Translations under genes and position numbers: made by a program
Shown: piece by piece, positions 1 through 11,787 of the stretch
Position numbering within the stretch: the stretch's first letter is position 1
Layout of the letters: every line of letters begins with the position of its first letter
The notes under the pieces: generated by a model
What the model was told of the DNA's origin: nothing
What the model saw: only the letters and a program-made list of their open reading frames with translations
Database searches by the model: none
Assembly: GCA_037577475.1 (NCBI GenBank)
Contig: CM075184.1
Span: 203,501-267,500 of the forward strand
From: Chaunax sp. Z400
Taxonomy: Eukaryota; Chordata; Actinopteri; Lophiiformes; Chaunacidae
Length of the DNA stretch: 64,000 nucleotides
Reading direction: 5' to 3'

Positions 1-1338
1 CATAAACGTGGTGTTATATTTATCTAAGGATAGCTGTAGGACATCTCACCTGCTTTCACTTAATAAAACTGCCTTCTTAGATTCACTGCAAACTTTACCT
101 GCTGCTTTCATGTATTTTATAGTTTTTATTCTGTAAGTATTGCACAAACTATTTTCATTCTGTTCTATGAATGCATACATTATGTCGATTGTCTGGGTTT
201 TTCTTTGTTTTGTATGTTGAGCCACACCTAAGATGATTTTCTGTTATGAAAGTCAATAAAGTTTCTGATTCTCAAACAATACATATGAATGCAAACCTAA
301 TTTTGACTAAATGTGTAGTTTCTGCTTTTTGGCTAGTATAGACAGTCCGTACACACTGCAGTAAAGCATTCTTTTTTATTCAAAAAAATGTTTTAGATAA
401 ATGTAATTTCCAGCTTTTGGCAGGAGTCAAAGACAATTTGTTGTTGGTTCAAACATAATGATGAATGGACAGCAACATTCCAAGTTATCACCATGTTCTC
501 TTAGTAGTTCATCAAATGTTTAACAGATACAAAGCAGAACAAAGAACATTTATTTCTCTTCAGATTCAAGCACTTGTCCTCATATTTAGTGAATCAGTGC
601 CAAACAAACCCCAAACTAGAACAAAACCACTTTTAGGACTGCGGCTCTAGAGACTGGACATGCATGTAAAAGAAAGGTCACATGTTCACGCCCCATAACA
701 TCCATGTCCCCTGGCTTTATATAACTCCATCAGCTACACTACATTAAAATGGCACACACACAATAAGAAAGATAAACAACTTAACAGGGTTTATTTGGAA
801 CTGATGCTTACATAGATTTCAAAAGGCTACAATATAATTAATAATCAAAACTGTACACATAAAAACAAAAGCTGACATCCTCTGCAGCTTAATAAAGGAC
901 TTTATAATCAGGACCCTCTTTTCACAAACTAAAACATTCAGTCTGTCTGTGAAACATCCAAGGAATGAAAATAATACAGAAGAAACTTTTTTTTAAAGAA
1001 ATACAATGCAATGCAAATACAATCCCCACAACAGGCAGCGAGTATCCTCAATTTCTTTAACTATTTTCCTTACAAAAGTATTTGTTCTAAAACTGATGAA
1101 AAACCTTCATAGTAGTTCAATGTGTTAATGAGGAGGTCGTCAAAATCCCAGTTTTACCGGTTTAGTTTGTTTAATGACTGTTCACCCTCCAGATACTCTT
1201 AGTAAATAATGATAGTTAAATAAGAAAACAAAGCGACTACAGCAACACCACTGTTAGCTAAATGCTAGTGTCGGAACCCTAGCATGCTAATAGGAGATAC
1301 AGACAGAGAGGGGGAGAGAGGGAGAAAGGTCTCTTTTT

Positions 1339-1404
1339 GTGAAATGCCTTGAGAAACCCTTTGTTAAGATTTGGCACCATACAAATAAAACTGACTTGAC
1401 TTGA
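1339..1404 (+). repeat. L2/SINE-type 3' tail fragment
   Basis: The stretch reads as the common teleost retroposon tail: a GTGAAATGCCTTGAGA-like body, then TTTGGCACCATACAAATAAA, then ACTGACTTGACTTGAT. Tails of this form end many fish L2-type LINEs and the SINEs that borrow their machinery. Only the 3' end is present, so it is a truncated insertion. A duplicate lies at 32165-32230 in the second copy of the block. Confidence 0.6.
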
Positions 1405-2002
1405 TATTCTGATATTTAGCAGCTGATGCTCAGGACAGCTTGCTTTAGCATGTTGGAAAGCTAACATTAAATAGCATTAAGCACAAACAGAGATGCTTGA
1501 AGGAAATGCCAGTAGTTCTGCAGCTATAGCAAACCAAAGTAACAGTAAAACTTAATTTCTGTTGGAGTAAGAAAACTTCCCTGAAAATATGTCATAATAA
1601 GGTATGTATGTGTAGCCAGTACTTGGTGATAATGAGTAACATTAGCTGACATTACAGGTGGACTAGTGGCTATAGCGTTGGAAGACTCTGGGAACAGGTA
1701 GGAGGAAATGATTAAACTGATGTACAGGATTTAATGAGACTCAGACAAAAGTGCAGTTGGAAAAAGTACCATGTATTAAAGAAGGAATGCAAAAATAAAA
1801 ATAAACAGTATTTACAAAATCAAACGATAGCCATTCAAATTATATTAATACTCAATTCAATATTCATTCAACAATAATCATAGTTCAATTGGCTGCAAAG
1901 TTTGTAGCTCCAGCACCAAGGGATGTCAGTTATAGTCCAAACGTCATGTAAATCAGTCAGTCAACAAGGGAACGATTGGGCTGGAATGTGTGATGGATTG
2001 AA

Positions 2003-2029
2003 TGAGTGAGTGAGTGAGTGAGTGAGTGA
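2003..2029. repeat. (TGAG)n microsatellite
   Basis: About seven uninterrupted tetranucleotide units. The same run is present at 32829-32855 in copy 2. Confidence 0.9.
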
Positions 2030-2395
2030 AGGAGGTCAGTCTCTCTCCTATCACCCAGGCAGGCAGGGTGAATGCAACAGGTTTCTTCATAATAGGAGGT
2101 GTTCCTGGTCAACAGCTCGCCATCCTTTTTCCCCCCCAAGGAAATAAACCTGGCCTGTATAAGCAGACAAGGCCAACTTTAATACACGGATTTGTTAAAA
2201 CCAAACAAAATACCAAAATACATTCAGTGACTTTACAGCTGGGATCACTAGCTTCAAGTTCACACCATTCAGTGATAAATCATCAAGTGTAACTGCTGTC
2301 CCTTAAAAGAACAGAATAATTCAATGGAATCAATATGATTTAATCAATAATGCTTTTGCACTGGATCATTACGATCCGGATAGAAAAGTTCACTT

Positions 2396-2454
2396 CTGTT
2401 AGCAGACTTAGCGTTAGCCGCTAGGCTAAGTTAACTAGCGGTAGCTGCTAACAG
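2396..2454. repeat. Imperfect inverted repeat with GCTAAC/GTTAGC motifs
   Basis: CTGTTAGCAG at 2396-2405 is the exact reverse complement of CTGCTAACAG at 2445-2454, and the interior holds further short TTAGC/GCTAA complements. The structure could extrude as a hairpin. Function unknown. Confidence 0.6.
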
Positions 2455-3642
2455 TTTACGTATCACATACAAACCACTCGTGTCATCATGTGTGCTTCGC
2501 AACAACACATAGATAATATTACAGACAAAACAATCAGACCAATGCAGTAAGAAGGTTCAGCAGTGTTACCTAGGGCGATAGCTGCATGCTAACACAATAG
2601 CTTTAGTGCAACTCACCCATTCGAGAGTTCAGCTCGTTCACGTAATAGCAGTGAGTTAAGTCACAGGACACATCTACAAATCGGCAATAAATTACAATTC
2701 CGTACATTGCATGTTCAACAAGTTTGAAGTTGGAATACACGAATAAAGCATGTTTAATTACCGATCTGCAGCAGCTCTGTTCCCTCACACACCATACACG
2801 CCAAGCCATTCATTTCCAATGGTAAGCAGCTGGCACTACCGGTATAACGCCCTGCGGCTGCTCTGATTCGATGTGGAAAATACCGCGATAGTTCGCCCGA
2901 GAACTGGGCAGATACATAACATGATAACATAATATACTACGATTGAAATGCATTTAGCATATATTTACATTTTGAATATAGGACCTGGGTTACATATGTA
3001 TTCCATGTGTAGATAAGGGTAATAGTGATTTAAAAAACAACTAAAACAGGGTCCATGATGAATTTAGCAGCCATCTTCACACATTACAGCAGCTGATATT
3101 AAAGAAAACAAAAAGACTATAATAAGAAAAATGTATTTATATAGAAAAAAAGAAACCAAACTATGATTTTTGACTGCTGTGCTGGTAAATTTAAAAAGGA
3201 GCTGTAGCTTTTTTTTATGTGCTAACAAATTACTCCAGACTGTCAGAAATAAAGGTGTAGCAGATTAAAAAAAGGCTCATCCAGACATTTTTCCTTCAAC
3301 ATAAAAAAGAATGTTTTGTATTTGCTGTGGAAATGGTTGTGTTAAAACTGATGTCACAACTCCTTTAATATATTATTATTAACCTTTATTTAGACAGGGA
3401 AATCCATTGAGACTGGAGTCTCATTTTCAACGAAGCCCTGGTTACATACAATAATTTAAAACATGATACAATTAAACACAATTCAAAAGCAAAACAAAAA
3501 CAATAGAACAAGAGGAAAAGTAATAAAAAACATCAGCCTTAAATGGTGCCATGGTTATGAACAATAATCTAATCTAAAACAATTAAGAGACAACAAAACA
3601 GGGGGAAAGCAATGAGACATGACATTAATAGCAGCAAATCAA

Positions 3643-5553
3643 TCAATAAAATAATTTCAAGATAAAACATTTGCAATCCTCTACGTCCAATTCATATAAT
3701 AAATCTTTAAAAATGGTCAAGGAGATGATTGTCTTTAATTTAGCAGCCTCTTGGAACTTATTCCAGGCTCTAGCCACACAATCGCTAAAAGCAGTTTTTC
3801 CTTGTTCAGTTCTAACGGTTGGCACTTCGAGGAGTAACCAATCCTGAGATCTTGTTTGGTGGGCATTAGAGCGCCATGAAATTAGTGATGCCAGATAGCT
3901 GGGTACCTTCTGTAATATAGCTTTATAAGCATAAATAAGCAGGTGCTGCCTACTCCTTGTGGAGAGTGATGACCAACCTACAGCCTGGTAAAGATCACAG
4001 TGATGCATTCTAAAATGATAACCAGTAATGAAACGAAGTGCTGAATGATAAACAGTATCGAGTGCTTTCAATGTGGTAGAGGTAGCATGCATATAAAAAA
4101 TGTCACCATAATCAAGTACAGGCAGGAAAGTGGACTGTACTAACCGCCTTCTAGCTTCAGCTGAGAAGCAGGATCTATTTCTAAAGAAGAACCCAAGATT
4201 CATCCTTAGCTTTTTAACTAGCTCATCAACATGATTTTTTAAAGAGAGCTTTTCATCAATAACAATACTAAGGTACTTGTAGGAGGACACTTTTTAAACT
4301 TTTAAACCATTTAGAGTACAAATATTTAAATCAGTTCCCTCCAGGGAGCGGGATCTAGAAAATATCATATATTTTGTTTTTGTTCCACTTAAAACATGTT
4401 TAAGATCAAGGAGTGCGTGCTGGATTGACCCAAAAGCAGGATGCAGGATAGATAATGCTCTCCTCAATGTAGAAGCAGATGAATATAACACAGTGTCGTC
4501 AGCATAAAAATGCACCTTACAGCCATTGTCAAATGACGCAATGTTATTAATATACAGTGAGAAGAGTAAGGGGCCTAAATTTGAACCCTGTGGTACTCCT
4601 TTAGTGACCTTCAGAATGTTCAAATGAGTAGAATCTGCAACAATACGTTGAGTTCTATCTGCAAGATAGTTTGTGAACCATTGGTGGGCATTCTGGTTAT
4701 GCCAGCTGCAGCTAGTCTATCTAATAAAACTGAGTGGTCGACTGTATCAAAGGCTTTAGACAGGTCGATGAATAAAGCAGCACAGTGGTGTCCATTGTCA
4801 AGAGTACATATGATGTCATTGAGAACTAGAGAAGCAGCTGAAATGGTGCTATGACCTGATCTGAAACCAGACTGAAAGGTATTTAAAATGCAATTTGTCT
4901 GTAGGAATGAATTTAATTGACGATTTACAAAAGATTCTAGAGTTTTGGCTAAACAGGAAAGCTTGGATATTGGACGGTAATTATTTAAATCTTTACGATC
5001 TCTTCCCTTGTGAAGTGGGAGCACGTAAGCAGTTTTCCAGATAGGAAACAATTCCTGTTCTAAGAGACAGATTAAAAATATATGAAACAGGTCCAGCTAT
5101 GACTGAGGCAGCTGTCCTCAAAAGACTGGGGTCAAGCTGGTCGGCACCAATCGACTTTTTTGAGTCTATCCTAAAAAGAGCATCACCAACTTCCGATTCA
5201 GATAGTGGACTAAATGAGAAAGTACTCCTAGGATTCCCAGAGAGCTCTTTTCCTGATTGACAGATGTCTGGTTGATAATGTTGTCCTGAGATGGCAGTAT
5301 TTTTCAGATTGATTTTATCAAATAAATGTCGTGTGTTAATAAAATGAGAATTAAAAACATTACAAATTTCTGCTTTGTCATTTACGGGACCGTTGTCAGA
5401 CGGTAATTGGAGAGGAAGTGGAGGGGTGGAATTATTCTTCATTGATTTAATTGTATTCCAGAATTTAATTGGATTACCGGCACTCAGTTGTAAGGAATTA
5501 AGATAATATGAGGATTTAGCTTTACTGATCATAGGAGTGCATCTGTTTCGCAA
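3643..5553 (-). pseudogene. LINE reverse transcriptase, multiply broken
   Basis: The reverse transcriptase is spread over four frames. The segment 5553-4993 has the pre-RT region (FWNTIKSM, SKKSIGADQLDP). The segment 5051-4620 has LPLHKGRD, NNYRPISKLS, FQSGFRSGHST and the catalytic FIDLSKAFDTVDH. The segment 4623-4294 has KGVPQGSNLGPLLF and the active-site FYADD. The segment 4290-3643 is the thumb/C-terminal region (SSYKYL, DEKLSLKNH, FLPVLDYGD). A TAA at 4291-4293 separates the last two in the same frame, and a frame slip near 4700 interrupts the region before the PQG motif. It cannot make a full protein. Confidence 0.9.
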
Positions 5554-5703
5554 CTGCCTAAACAGAGTCCAATCTGACGCATCCTCAGTGTTTCTAGCCT
5601 TTGCCCATGCAGAGTTTCTCTTTGTGTTATTTCTGATAGCTCGTGTGAGAACCAGGCAGTATATCTGTCCTTAATACGTAGTTTCCTGTAAGGAGCATGT
5701 TTG

Positions 5704-6458
5704 TCAGCCACAGAAATAGGTGAAGGCTAGGTGTGGGTCTGGTATAAGAGTCACTCTATCTAAATTACATGTATTCAGATCATGTAGGAACCCCTGAGTG
5801 TCAAAGTGCCTGAAATTCCTTTTAGTTAAAATGCGTGTCTTTGTTCTACATACTTTCACATTCCTAATGCAAGCAATTGGGCAGTGATCACTGAAATCTT
5901 GGGGAAAAACTCCACTGGCTGGATATCTCTGAGGCATATTGATGTGAATGATGTCTATCAGGGAGGATTTGGAGCTGCATTTCACATTAGGACGTGTTGG
6001 CTTGGTTATTAATTGTGTTAGGTTTAAATTTGTGCACAAATCTTTGAGGTCGTTTTTTCCCAGTCAACGTTTAAATCACCCATGATTAGCAATTCTGTAG
6101 CTGTATATGGAGAGAAAATGTCAAAAAGATTATCAATTGCTTGGGGGAGAGCTGAAGGGGGTCTATATGTCCCAATCAGTGTCAATGATGTTTTTCCCCC
6201 AAGATTTACTGACAAAGCCAGACATTCAAACTCTTTTGGAACAGATGATGAGATGAGTACTGTTACAGGGAAACATGTTTTAACAAAGATAGCTACACCA
6301 CCACCTTTCCCTTTTCTGTCTGCTCTAAAAAGGTTAAAACCAACAATATTAACAGCAGAGTCAGGGACAGTATTTTTCAACCAAGACTCAGAGATGATTA
6401 AAATATCTGGGTCTGTCTGTTGGATCAAAATATTAATATAGTCCCGTTTAGAGACCAA
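5704..6458 (-). pseudogene. LINE endonuclease domain, frameshifted
   Basis: The endonuclease (EEP/APE fold) would nick target DNA to prime reverse transcription. Visible family motifs are ISESWLK and GGVAIFVK, then IGTYRPPS and LLIMGDLNVDW (6458-6024), and in a second frame FSDHCPIAC (6039-5704), which carries the catalytic SDH. The frame change near 6030 splits the domain. Just downstream, 5711-5529 is a short frame of the linker between endonuclease and reverse transcriptase (TAWFSHEL). The copy at 36530-37284 carries the same break, so the lesion predates the duplication. Confidence 0.85.
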
Positions 6459-6480
6459 ACTTCTTGCATTTATGTGGAGC

Positions 6481-7584
6481 AGCCCAAGTCCTTTTGTATA
6501 TATGAGCTATTTATACATCATGGTGGTGCTAGAGGCCATGTCAGCAGTAAAGTTAGAAGACATCTTCCTCTTGGTGCCATGATCTGACAGTCCATCTAAT
6601 AATTAGTAATAATGTAGTAAAGCATTCGCTCCAGTAGAGCTTCTCCCAGTAAAAGACTGGGCGACTCCCACTGACCAGCAGTGGAGGACCGTATTGGGCA
6701 GCTCTCTGTGTGAAGCCTTTTATTCTGGATAAATACAGACTTATAAATGCAGGTATTAAAATGACTGTTTAAAAACAGCCATATGTTCAGTGTAGTTTAG
6801 TTTATTAAGTTTATTTACATCAGGGACCATGTACAAATACATTAGTCTCAAGTAAGAGAGACGATGCTTTGCAGCAGATTTAGCTACTAGCTAATTTCCT
6901 TCACATGTTGCTCCTGTAATAACAGTCCTACTCTACAACCCTTAGATCGAAGGAGCTGATTTGATTTGTTCTGAACTTTATATCAAATCTCCTGTTTTCC
7001 TCCTAACTTCACCTCATCAAAACATTTAAGTTACTTCTCAATGCAACACACAATAATATAAACACCAAAAGAAAAAGGGAATTAGTCTGAAGTCAGTGCT
7101 GGTCAAGTTACAACAGTTTCAAAACAGCTGATAAAAGTTAGATTGATCCTTTTCAAATTAAGACAAAGGAGTGATGTAACTAGAGTACATTTCATACAAT
7201 CTGACTGTATGTTTCCACTATGTTTGTGTTGTTCTGTACCCATAAGGACATGTTAGCTACTACCAGCTTCTACTTGTTGTTTAGCTCTGTTGTTATACTT
7301 GCATGCAACACTGTTGATCCACATGATTAATGCTTATATATCTATATGCTTACCATTACGTGAGAATGAAACGCCGAGTTAGTACGACTTCAATTACCAC
7401 TCCTATGGTACAGCATCAATACTTTGGTTTCCATCGTTGTCTGTTTAAAGTAAGACCCTGGAAGGGATCACAGAGCAGTAAACACATTAATCAGATGGCT
7501 CTATATAATGGAGAGCTATTGTTAGGGGAGAAAAGGTTTGACATGAGAAGAAGTGAGAAGATTATTATACATTACTACAAGAAA
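6481..7584. other. Intergenic; possible second retroposon tail
   Basis: No gene is recognised. Around 6797-6845 the sequence ATTTACATCAGGGACCATGT resembles, on the minus strand, the GGTCCCTGATGTAAATAAA tail seen on other fish LINEs. The 94-codon frame at 7330-7614 runs straight into the minisatellite and has no recognisable domain. A GTAAGACC at about 7450 looks like a splice donor but has no partner that I can identify. Confidence 0.45.
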
Positions 7585-8815
7585 CTAAAGGTTTATACTA
7601 AAGGTTTATACTAAAGGTTTATACTAAAGGTTTTTACTAAAGGTTTATACTAAAGGTTTACACTAAAGGTTTGACTAAAGGTTTATACTAAAGGTTTAAC
7701 TAAAGGTTTAACTAAAGGTTTATACTAAAGGTTTATACTAAAGGTTTATACTAAAGGTTTATACTAAAGGTTTAACTAAAGGTTTATACTAAAGGTTTAA
7801 CTAAAGGTTTATACTAAAGGTTTAACTAAAGGTTTATACTAAAGGTTTATACTAAAGGTTTAACTAAAGGTTTATACTAAAGGTTTATACTAAAGGTTTA
7901 TACTAAAGGTTTAACTAAAGGTTTATACTAAAGGTTTAACTAAAGGTTTATACTAAAGGTTTATACTAAAGGTTTAACTAAAGGTTTAACTAAAGGTTTA
8001 TACTAAAGGTTTATACTAAAGGTTTATACTAAAGGTTTAACTAAAGGTTTATACTAAAGGTTTATAATAAAGGTTTATACTAAAGGTTTATACTAAAGGT
8101 TTATACTAAAGGTTTAACTAAAGGTTTATACTAAAGGTTTAACTAAAGGTTTATACTAAAGGTTTATACTAAAGGTTTAACTAAAGGTTTAATTAAAGGT
8201 TTATACTAAAGGTTTATACTAAAGGTTTATAATAAAGGTTTAACTAAAGGTTTATACTAAAGGTTTATAATAAAGGTTTATACTAAAGGTTTATACTAAA
8301 GGTTTATACTAAAGGTTTATAATAAAGGTTTATACTAAAGGTTTATACTAAAGGTTTATACTAAAGGTTTATAATAAAGGTTTATACTAAAGGTTTATAC
8401 TAAAGGTTTGACTAAAGGTTTATACTAAAGGTTTATACTAAAGGTTTAACTAAAGGTTTATACTAAAGGTTTATACTAAAGGTTTATACTAAAGGTTTAT
8501 TACTAAAGGTTTATTACTAAAGGTTTATAGTAAAGGTTTAACTAAAGGTTTAACTAAAGGTTTAACTAAAGGTTTGACTAAAGGTTTATACTAAATGTTT
8601 ATACTAAAGGTTTATACTAAAGGTTCAACTAAAGGTTTATACTAAAGGTTTATACTAAAGGTTTATACTAAAGGTTTAACTAAAGGTTTATACTAAAGGT
8701 TTAACTAAAGGTTTATACTAAAGGTTTAACTAAAGGTTTATACTAAAGGTTTAACTAAAGGTTTATACTAAAGGTTTATACTAAAGGTTTATACTAAAGG
8801 TTTATACTAAAGGTT
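7585..8815 (+). repeat. 12/13-bp minisatellite (TTTATACTAAAGG / TTTAACTAAAGG)
   Basis: About 95 tandem units of two main forms, 13 bp (TTTATACTAAAGG) and 12 bp (TTTAACTAAAGG), in irregular alternation. Rare variants include TTTATAATAAAGG, TTTATTACTAAAGG, TTTATAGTAAAGG, TTTGACTAAAGG and TTCAACTAAAGG. The array ends exactly where the foldback transposon terminus begins. Homologous arrays lie inverted at 16547-19880 and direct at 38411-39641. Confidence 0.95.
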
Positions 8816-11324
8816 TGTTGAGCCGCATTTTGTAATAACGGTGCATTTTGTAATAAACGTCCAAAATGTAATAACTTTTTCATTTCATTTTGTAATAAAG
8901 CCGCATTTTGTAATAAACTGCCGCATTTTGTAATAAACTGCCCCAACGCATTTTGTAATAAATTTTGCCACATTATGTAATAAGTTATTACATTTTGAGA
9001 AGATTATTACAAAATGCACTTGCAACTTTTTTATTCTCTAGAAAATGTAATAACATGGTGCATTACGTAATAACAATTCTAAAGCATTGTTTATTTGTTT
9101 GTTAATTGTATTTTATTTTACTTTAAAGTATTTGTAAAAGTTAGGTAATGAGATGCGAAAAAAAATTGGTAATGAGATGCGAATTTTTTAAAAAAAAAGA
9201 AATGATTAAAAAAAATTGGTAATGAGATGCGAAAAAAAAATCGGTAATGAGATGCGGGGGGAAAATGGTAATGAGATGCGAAAAAAATTGGTAATGAGAT
9301 GCGGGGGAAAAATAAAATAATAATTGTTAATGAGATGCGAAAAATAAAATTGGTAATGAGATGCGAAAAAAAAAATTGGTAATGAGATGCAAAAAAAACA
9401 GGAAAAAAACAAAAAAAATTGGTAATGAGATGCGGGGGGGAAAAAGTAATGAGATGCGAAAAAAAATTGGTAATGGGATGCGAGAAGGGGAAAAAAAATT
9501 GGTAATGAGATGCGAAAAAATATAATAATAAAAAATAATTGGTAATGAGATGCGGAAGAAAAAAAATTGGTAATGAGATGCGAGAAAAAAAATTGGTAAT
9601 GAGATGCAGAAAAAAAAAGGAAAAAAAATTGGTAATGAGATGCGGGGAAAAAAATTGGTAATGAGATGCGGGGAAAAAATTGGTAATGAGATGCGAGAAA
9701 AAAAATTGGTAATGAGATGCAGAAAAAAAAGAAAAAAAAATTGGTGATGAGCTGCGGGAAAAAAAATTGGTAATGAGATGCGAAAAAAAATTGGTAATGA
9801 GATGCGGAATTTAAAAAAAAAATGCTTAAAAAATTGGTAATGAGATGCGGAAAAAAAATTGGTAATGAGATGCGGGGGGGGAAAATGGTAATGAGATGCT
9901 AAAAAAATTTGGTAATGAGATGCAGGGAAAAAAAATAATAATTGGTAATGAGATGCGGAAAAAAAATTGGTAATGAGATGTGGGGAAAAACAGGGAAAAA
10001 AACAAAAATTGGTAATGAGATGCGAAAAAAAAAAGTAATGAGATGCGGAAGAAAAAAATTGGTAATGAGCTGCGAGAAAAAAAATTGGTAATGAGATGCA
10101 GAAAAAAAAGGAAAAAAAATTGTTAATGAGATGCGGGAAAAAAATTGGTAATGAGATGCGGGGGAAAAATTGGTAATGAGATCCGGAATTTTTTTTAGAA
10201 AAAATGCTTTAAAAAATTGGTAATGAGATGCGGAAAAAAAATTGGTAATGAGATGCGGGGGGAAAAATGGTAATGAGATGCTAAAAAAATTTGGTAATGA
10301 GATGCAGGGGGAAAAAAATAATAATTGGTAATGAGATGCGAAAAATAAAATTGGTAATGAGATGCGGAAAAAATTTGTTAATGAGATGCGAGAAGGGGAA
10401 AAAATTGGTAATGAGATGCGGGGAAAAAAAATGGTAATGAGATGCGGAAGAAAAAAATTGGTAATGAGATGCTAAAAAAAATTGGTAATGAGATGCTAAA
10501 AAAAAATTTGGTAATGAGATGAAAAACAAAAAACAAAAAAACAATTTACCAATTTTTTTTCTCGCATCTCATTACCAATTTTTTTTCTTCCGCATCTCAT
10601 TACCAATTTTTTTTTTTTTATATTTTTTCGCATCTCATTACCAATTTTTTTTTCCCTTCTCGCATCCCATTACCAATTTTTTTTCGCATCTCATTACTTT
10701 TTCCCCCCGCATTTCATTACCAATTTTTTTTGTTTTTTTCCTGTTTTTTTTGCATCTCATTACCAATTTTTTTTCCGCATCTCATTACTAATTTTATTTT
10801 TCGCATCTCATTAACAATTATTATTTTATTTTTCCCCCGCATCTCATTACCAATTTTTTTTGCATCTCATTACCATTTTTTCCCCGCATCTCATTACCGA
10901 TTTTTTTTTCGCATCTCATTACCAATTTTTTTTAATCATTTCTTTTTTTTTTTAAATTCGCATCTCATTACCAATTTTTTTTCACATCTCATTACCTAAC
11001 TTTTACAAATACTTTAAAGTAAAATAAAATACAATTAACAAACAAATAAACAATGCTTTAGAATTGTTATTACGTAATGCACCATGTTATTACATTTTCT
11101 AGAGAATAAAAAAGTTGCAAGTGCATTTTGTAATAATCTTCTCAAAATGTAATAACTTATTACATAATGTGGCAAAATTTATTACAAAATGCGTTGGGGC
11201 AGTTTATTACAAAATGCGGCAGTTTATTACAAAATGCGGCTTTATTACAAAATGAAATGAAAAAGTTATTACATTTTGGACGTTTATTACAAAATGCACC
11301 GTTATTACAAAATGCGGCTCAACA
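8816..11324. mobile_element. Non-autonomous foldback transposon with ~780-bp inverted ends
   Basis: The element starts TGTTGAGCCGC and ends GCGGCTCAACA. The outer 330 bp (8816-9145 and 10995-11324) are near-perfect inverted copies, rich in the sub-repeat GCATTTTGTAATAA. Homology continues inward through arrays of GGTAATGAGATGCG separated by A/G-rich spacers. The spacer variants occur in the same order in both arms, so the inverted ends reach about 8816-9597 and 10545-11324. The loop (about 9598-10544) holds more direct units. There is no coding potential. The TG...CA termini fit an integrase-type transposase, and the same 330-bp end lies next to the transposase gene at 12776-15271, its likely source of enzyme. 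Confidence 0.85.
9142..10994. repeat. GGTAATGAGATGCG array with A-rich spacers, head-to-head
   Basis: Dozens of copies of the 14-bp core occur at roughly 22-30-bp spacing. They run in the plus direction to about 10530, then inverted from about 10545 (CGCATCTCATTACC). Spacers are mostly A-runs with G-runs or short AT additions. The A-runs make this region slippage-prone, and the second copy has lost about 91 bp here. Regular spacing of a conserved core inside transposon ends would suit repeated transposase-binding sites; that role is inference. Confidence 0.9.
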
Positions 11325-11787
11325 GGGCGGGCTGTAATCTGATTGGCTGCTGCATCAGTTCTACAAAGATCATGCACTGCTTGCATGCTTAATTGAGACA
11401 GCCAACAGAGTTCAACATGATGCCAGGTATGAAAAAACTGTGTCAAATATTATCTGTGTAATTGAATATATGGAAGTATAAAGACATTTTGCAGTTGATC
11501 TAAAGTTATGTAGATGTTTTGCCCTTGATAAGAAATTATATGACTGAATTTAAACCTGCATTGTCCAAGTTATGCTCACTGCATTAAAAACAGTTTGTAA
11601 AGTAAAACTGAAATCTATGCCTCTAAGTACATATTAAAAGTTAATAACTTTTAATGACCGACAGGTAATAACACATTTGAAGGAAAACTGTGCATGTGCA
11701 AAAAACTACACCCACACACACACACACAATAGTACACTGCTCAAAAAATAAAGTGATCATTTAAACAACACATCCCAGATCACAATG
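11325..11787 (+). promoter_or_regulatory. Possible promoter/5' exon upstream of transposase; (CA)n and dispersed repeat
   Basis: Immediately after the transposon end come GGGCGGGC (GC-box-like) and GATTGG (an inverted CCAAT box) at about 11325-11346. About 60-70 bases on, an open stretch ends in GATGCCAG followed by GTATGA at about 11425, a possible splice donor. A matching acceptor would be TTGTAG at about 12751-12756, and joining there through the ATGATGCCAG frame would enter the transposase frame. This remains a suggestion only. A short (CA)n lies at about 11712-11728. The sequence from about 11733 (CACTGCTCAAAAAATAAAG) is a familiar dispersed fish repeat. Confidence 0.35.

Larger units (their letters stand above)
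1..3368. other. AT-rich DNA without a recognisable gene
   Basis: No long open frame or known protein motif is visible on either strand. The short frames of 60-88 codons here are not supported by codon use or similarity that I recognise. An AATAAA at about 252-257 could be a poly(A) signal of a plus-strand transcript entering from the left, but nothing else supports this. A minus-strand frame at 2809-2603 begins next to a slightly GC-richer patch (2820-2900) and meets a GTAATT that could be a splice donor. That is too weak to call an exon. Confidence 0.6.
3369..6480 (-). mobile_element. Decayed non-LTR retrotransposon (LINE), minus strand
   Basis: Reading on the minus strand, an apurinic endonuclease domain is followed by a reverse transcriptase and a 3' UTR, the order of an APE-type LINE of the jockey/CR1/L2 group. 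The 3' UTR reads, on the minus strand, through a GAGACTCCAGTCTCAATGG-like hairpin and ends in AATAAAGGTTAATAATAAT near 3369. This is a typical tail for these fish elements. ORF1 was not seen, so the element is 5'-truncated or starts in the unassigned sequence up to about 6620. Several frameshifts and stops make it non-coding today. The exact clade cannot be assigned by eye. Confidence 0.85.
1..11324. repeat. Segmental duplication, copy 1
   Basis: This block recurs at 30827-42059 in the same orientation, with a constant offset of 30826 bases up to about 9950 and 30735 after that. By eye I found only isolated substitutions (for example at 3535, 7013, 7520 and about 8231), small indels in A-runs, and one deletion of about 91 bases in copy 2 inside the A-rich array near 9958-10047. 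The left limit lies at or beyond the window edge. The right limit is exactly the end of the foldback transposon. Either a very recent duplication or an assembly duplicate. Confidence 0.95.

Noticed and set aside
2603..2809. First coding exon of a minus-strand gene
   Set aside because: Has an ATG and a possible GTAATT donor, but no recognisable protein sequence and no downstream exons.
9142..10994. CRISPR-like look: conserved 14-bp core with spacers
   Set aside because: Spacers are A-runs and are not unique sequences, the array is head-to-head inside transposon ends, and the context is a vertebrate genome.
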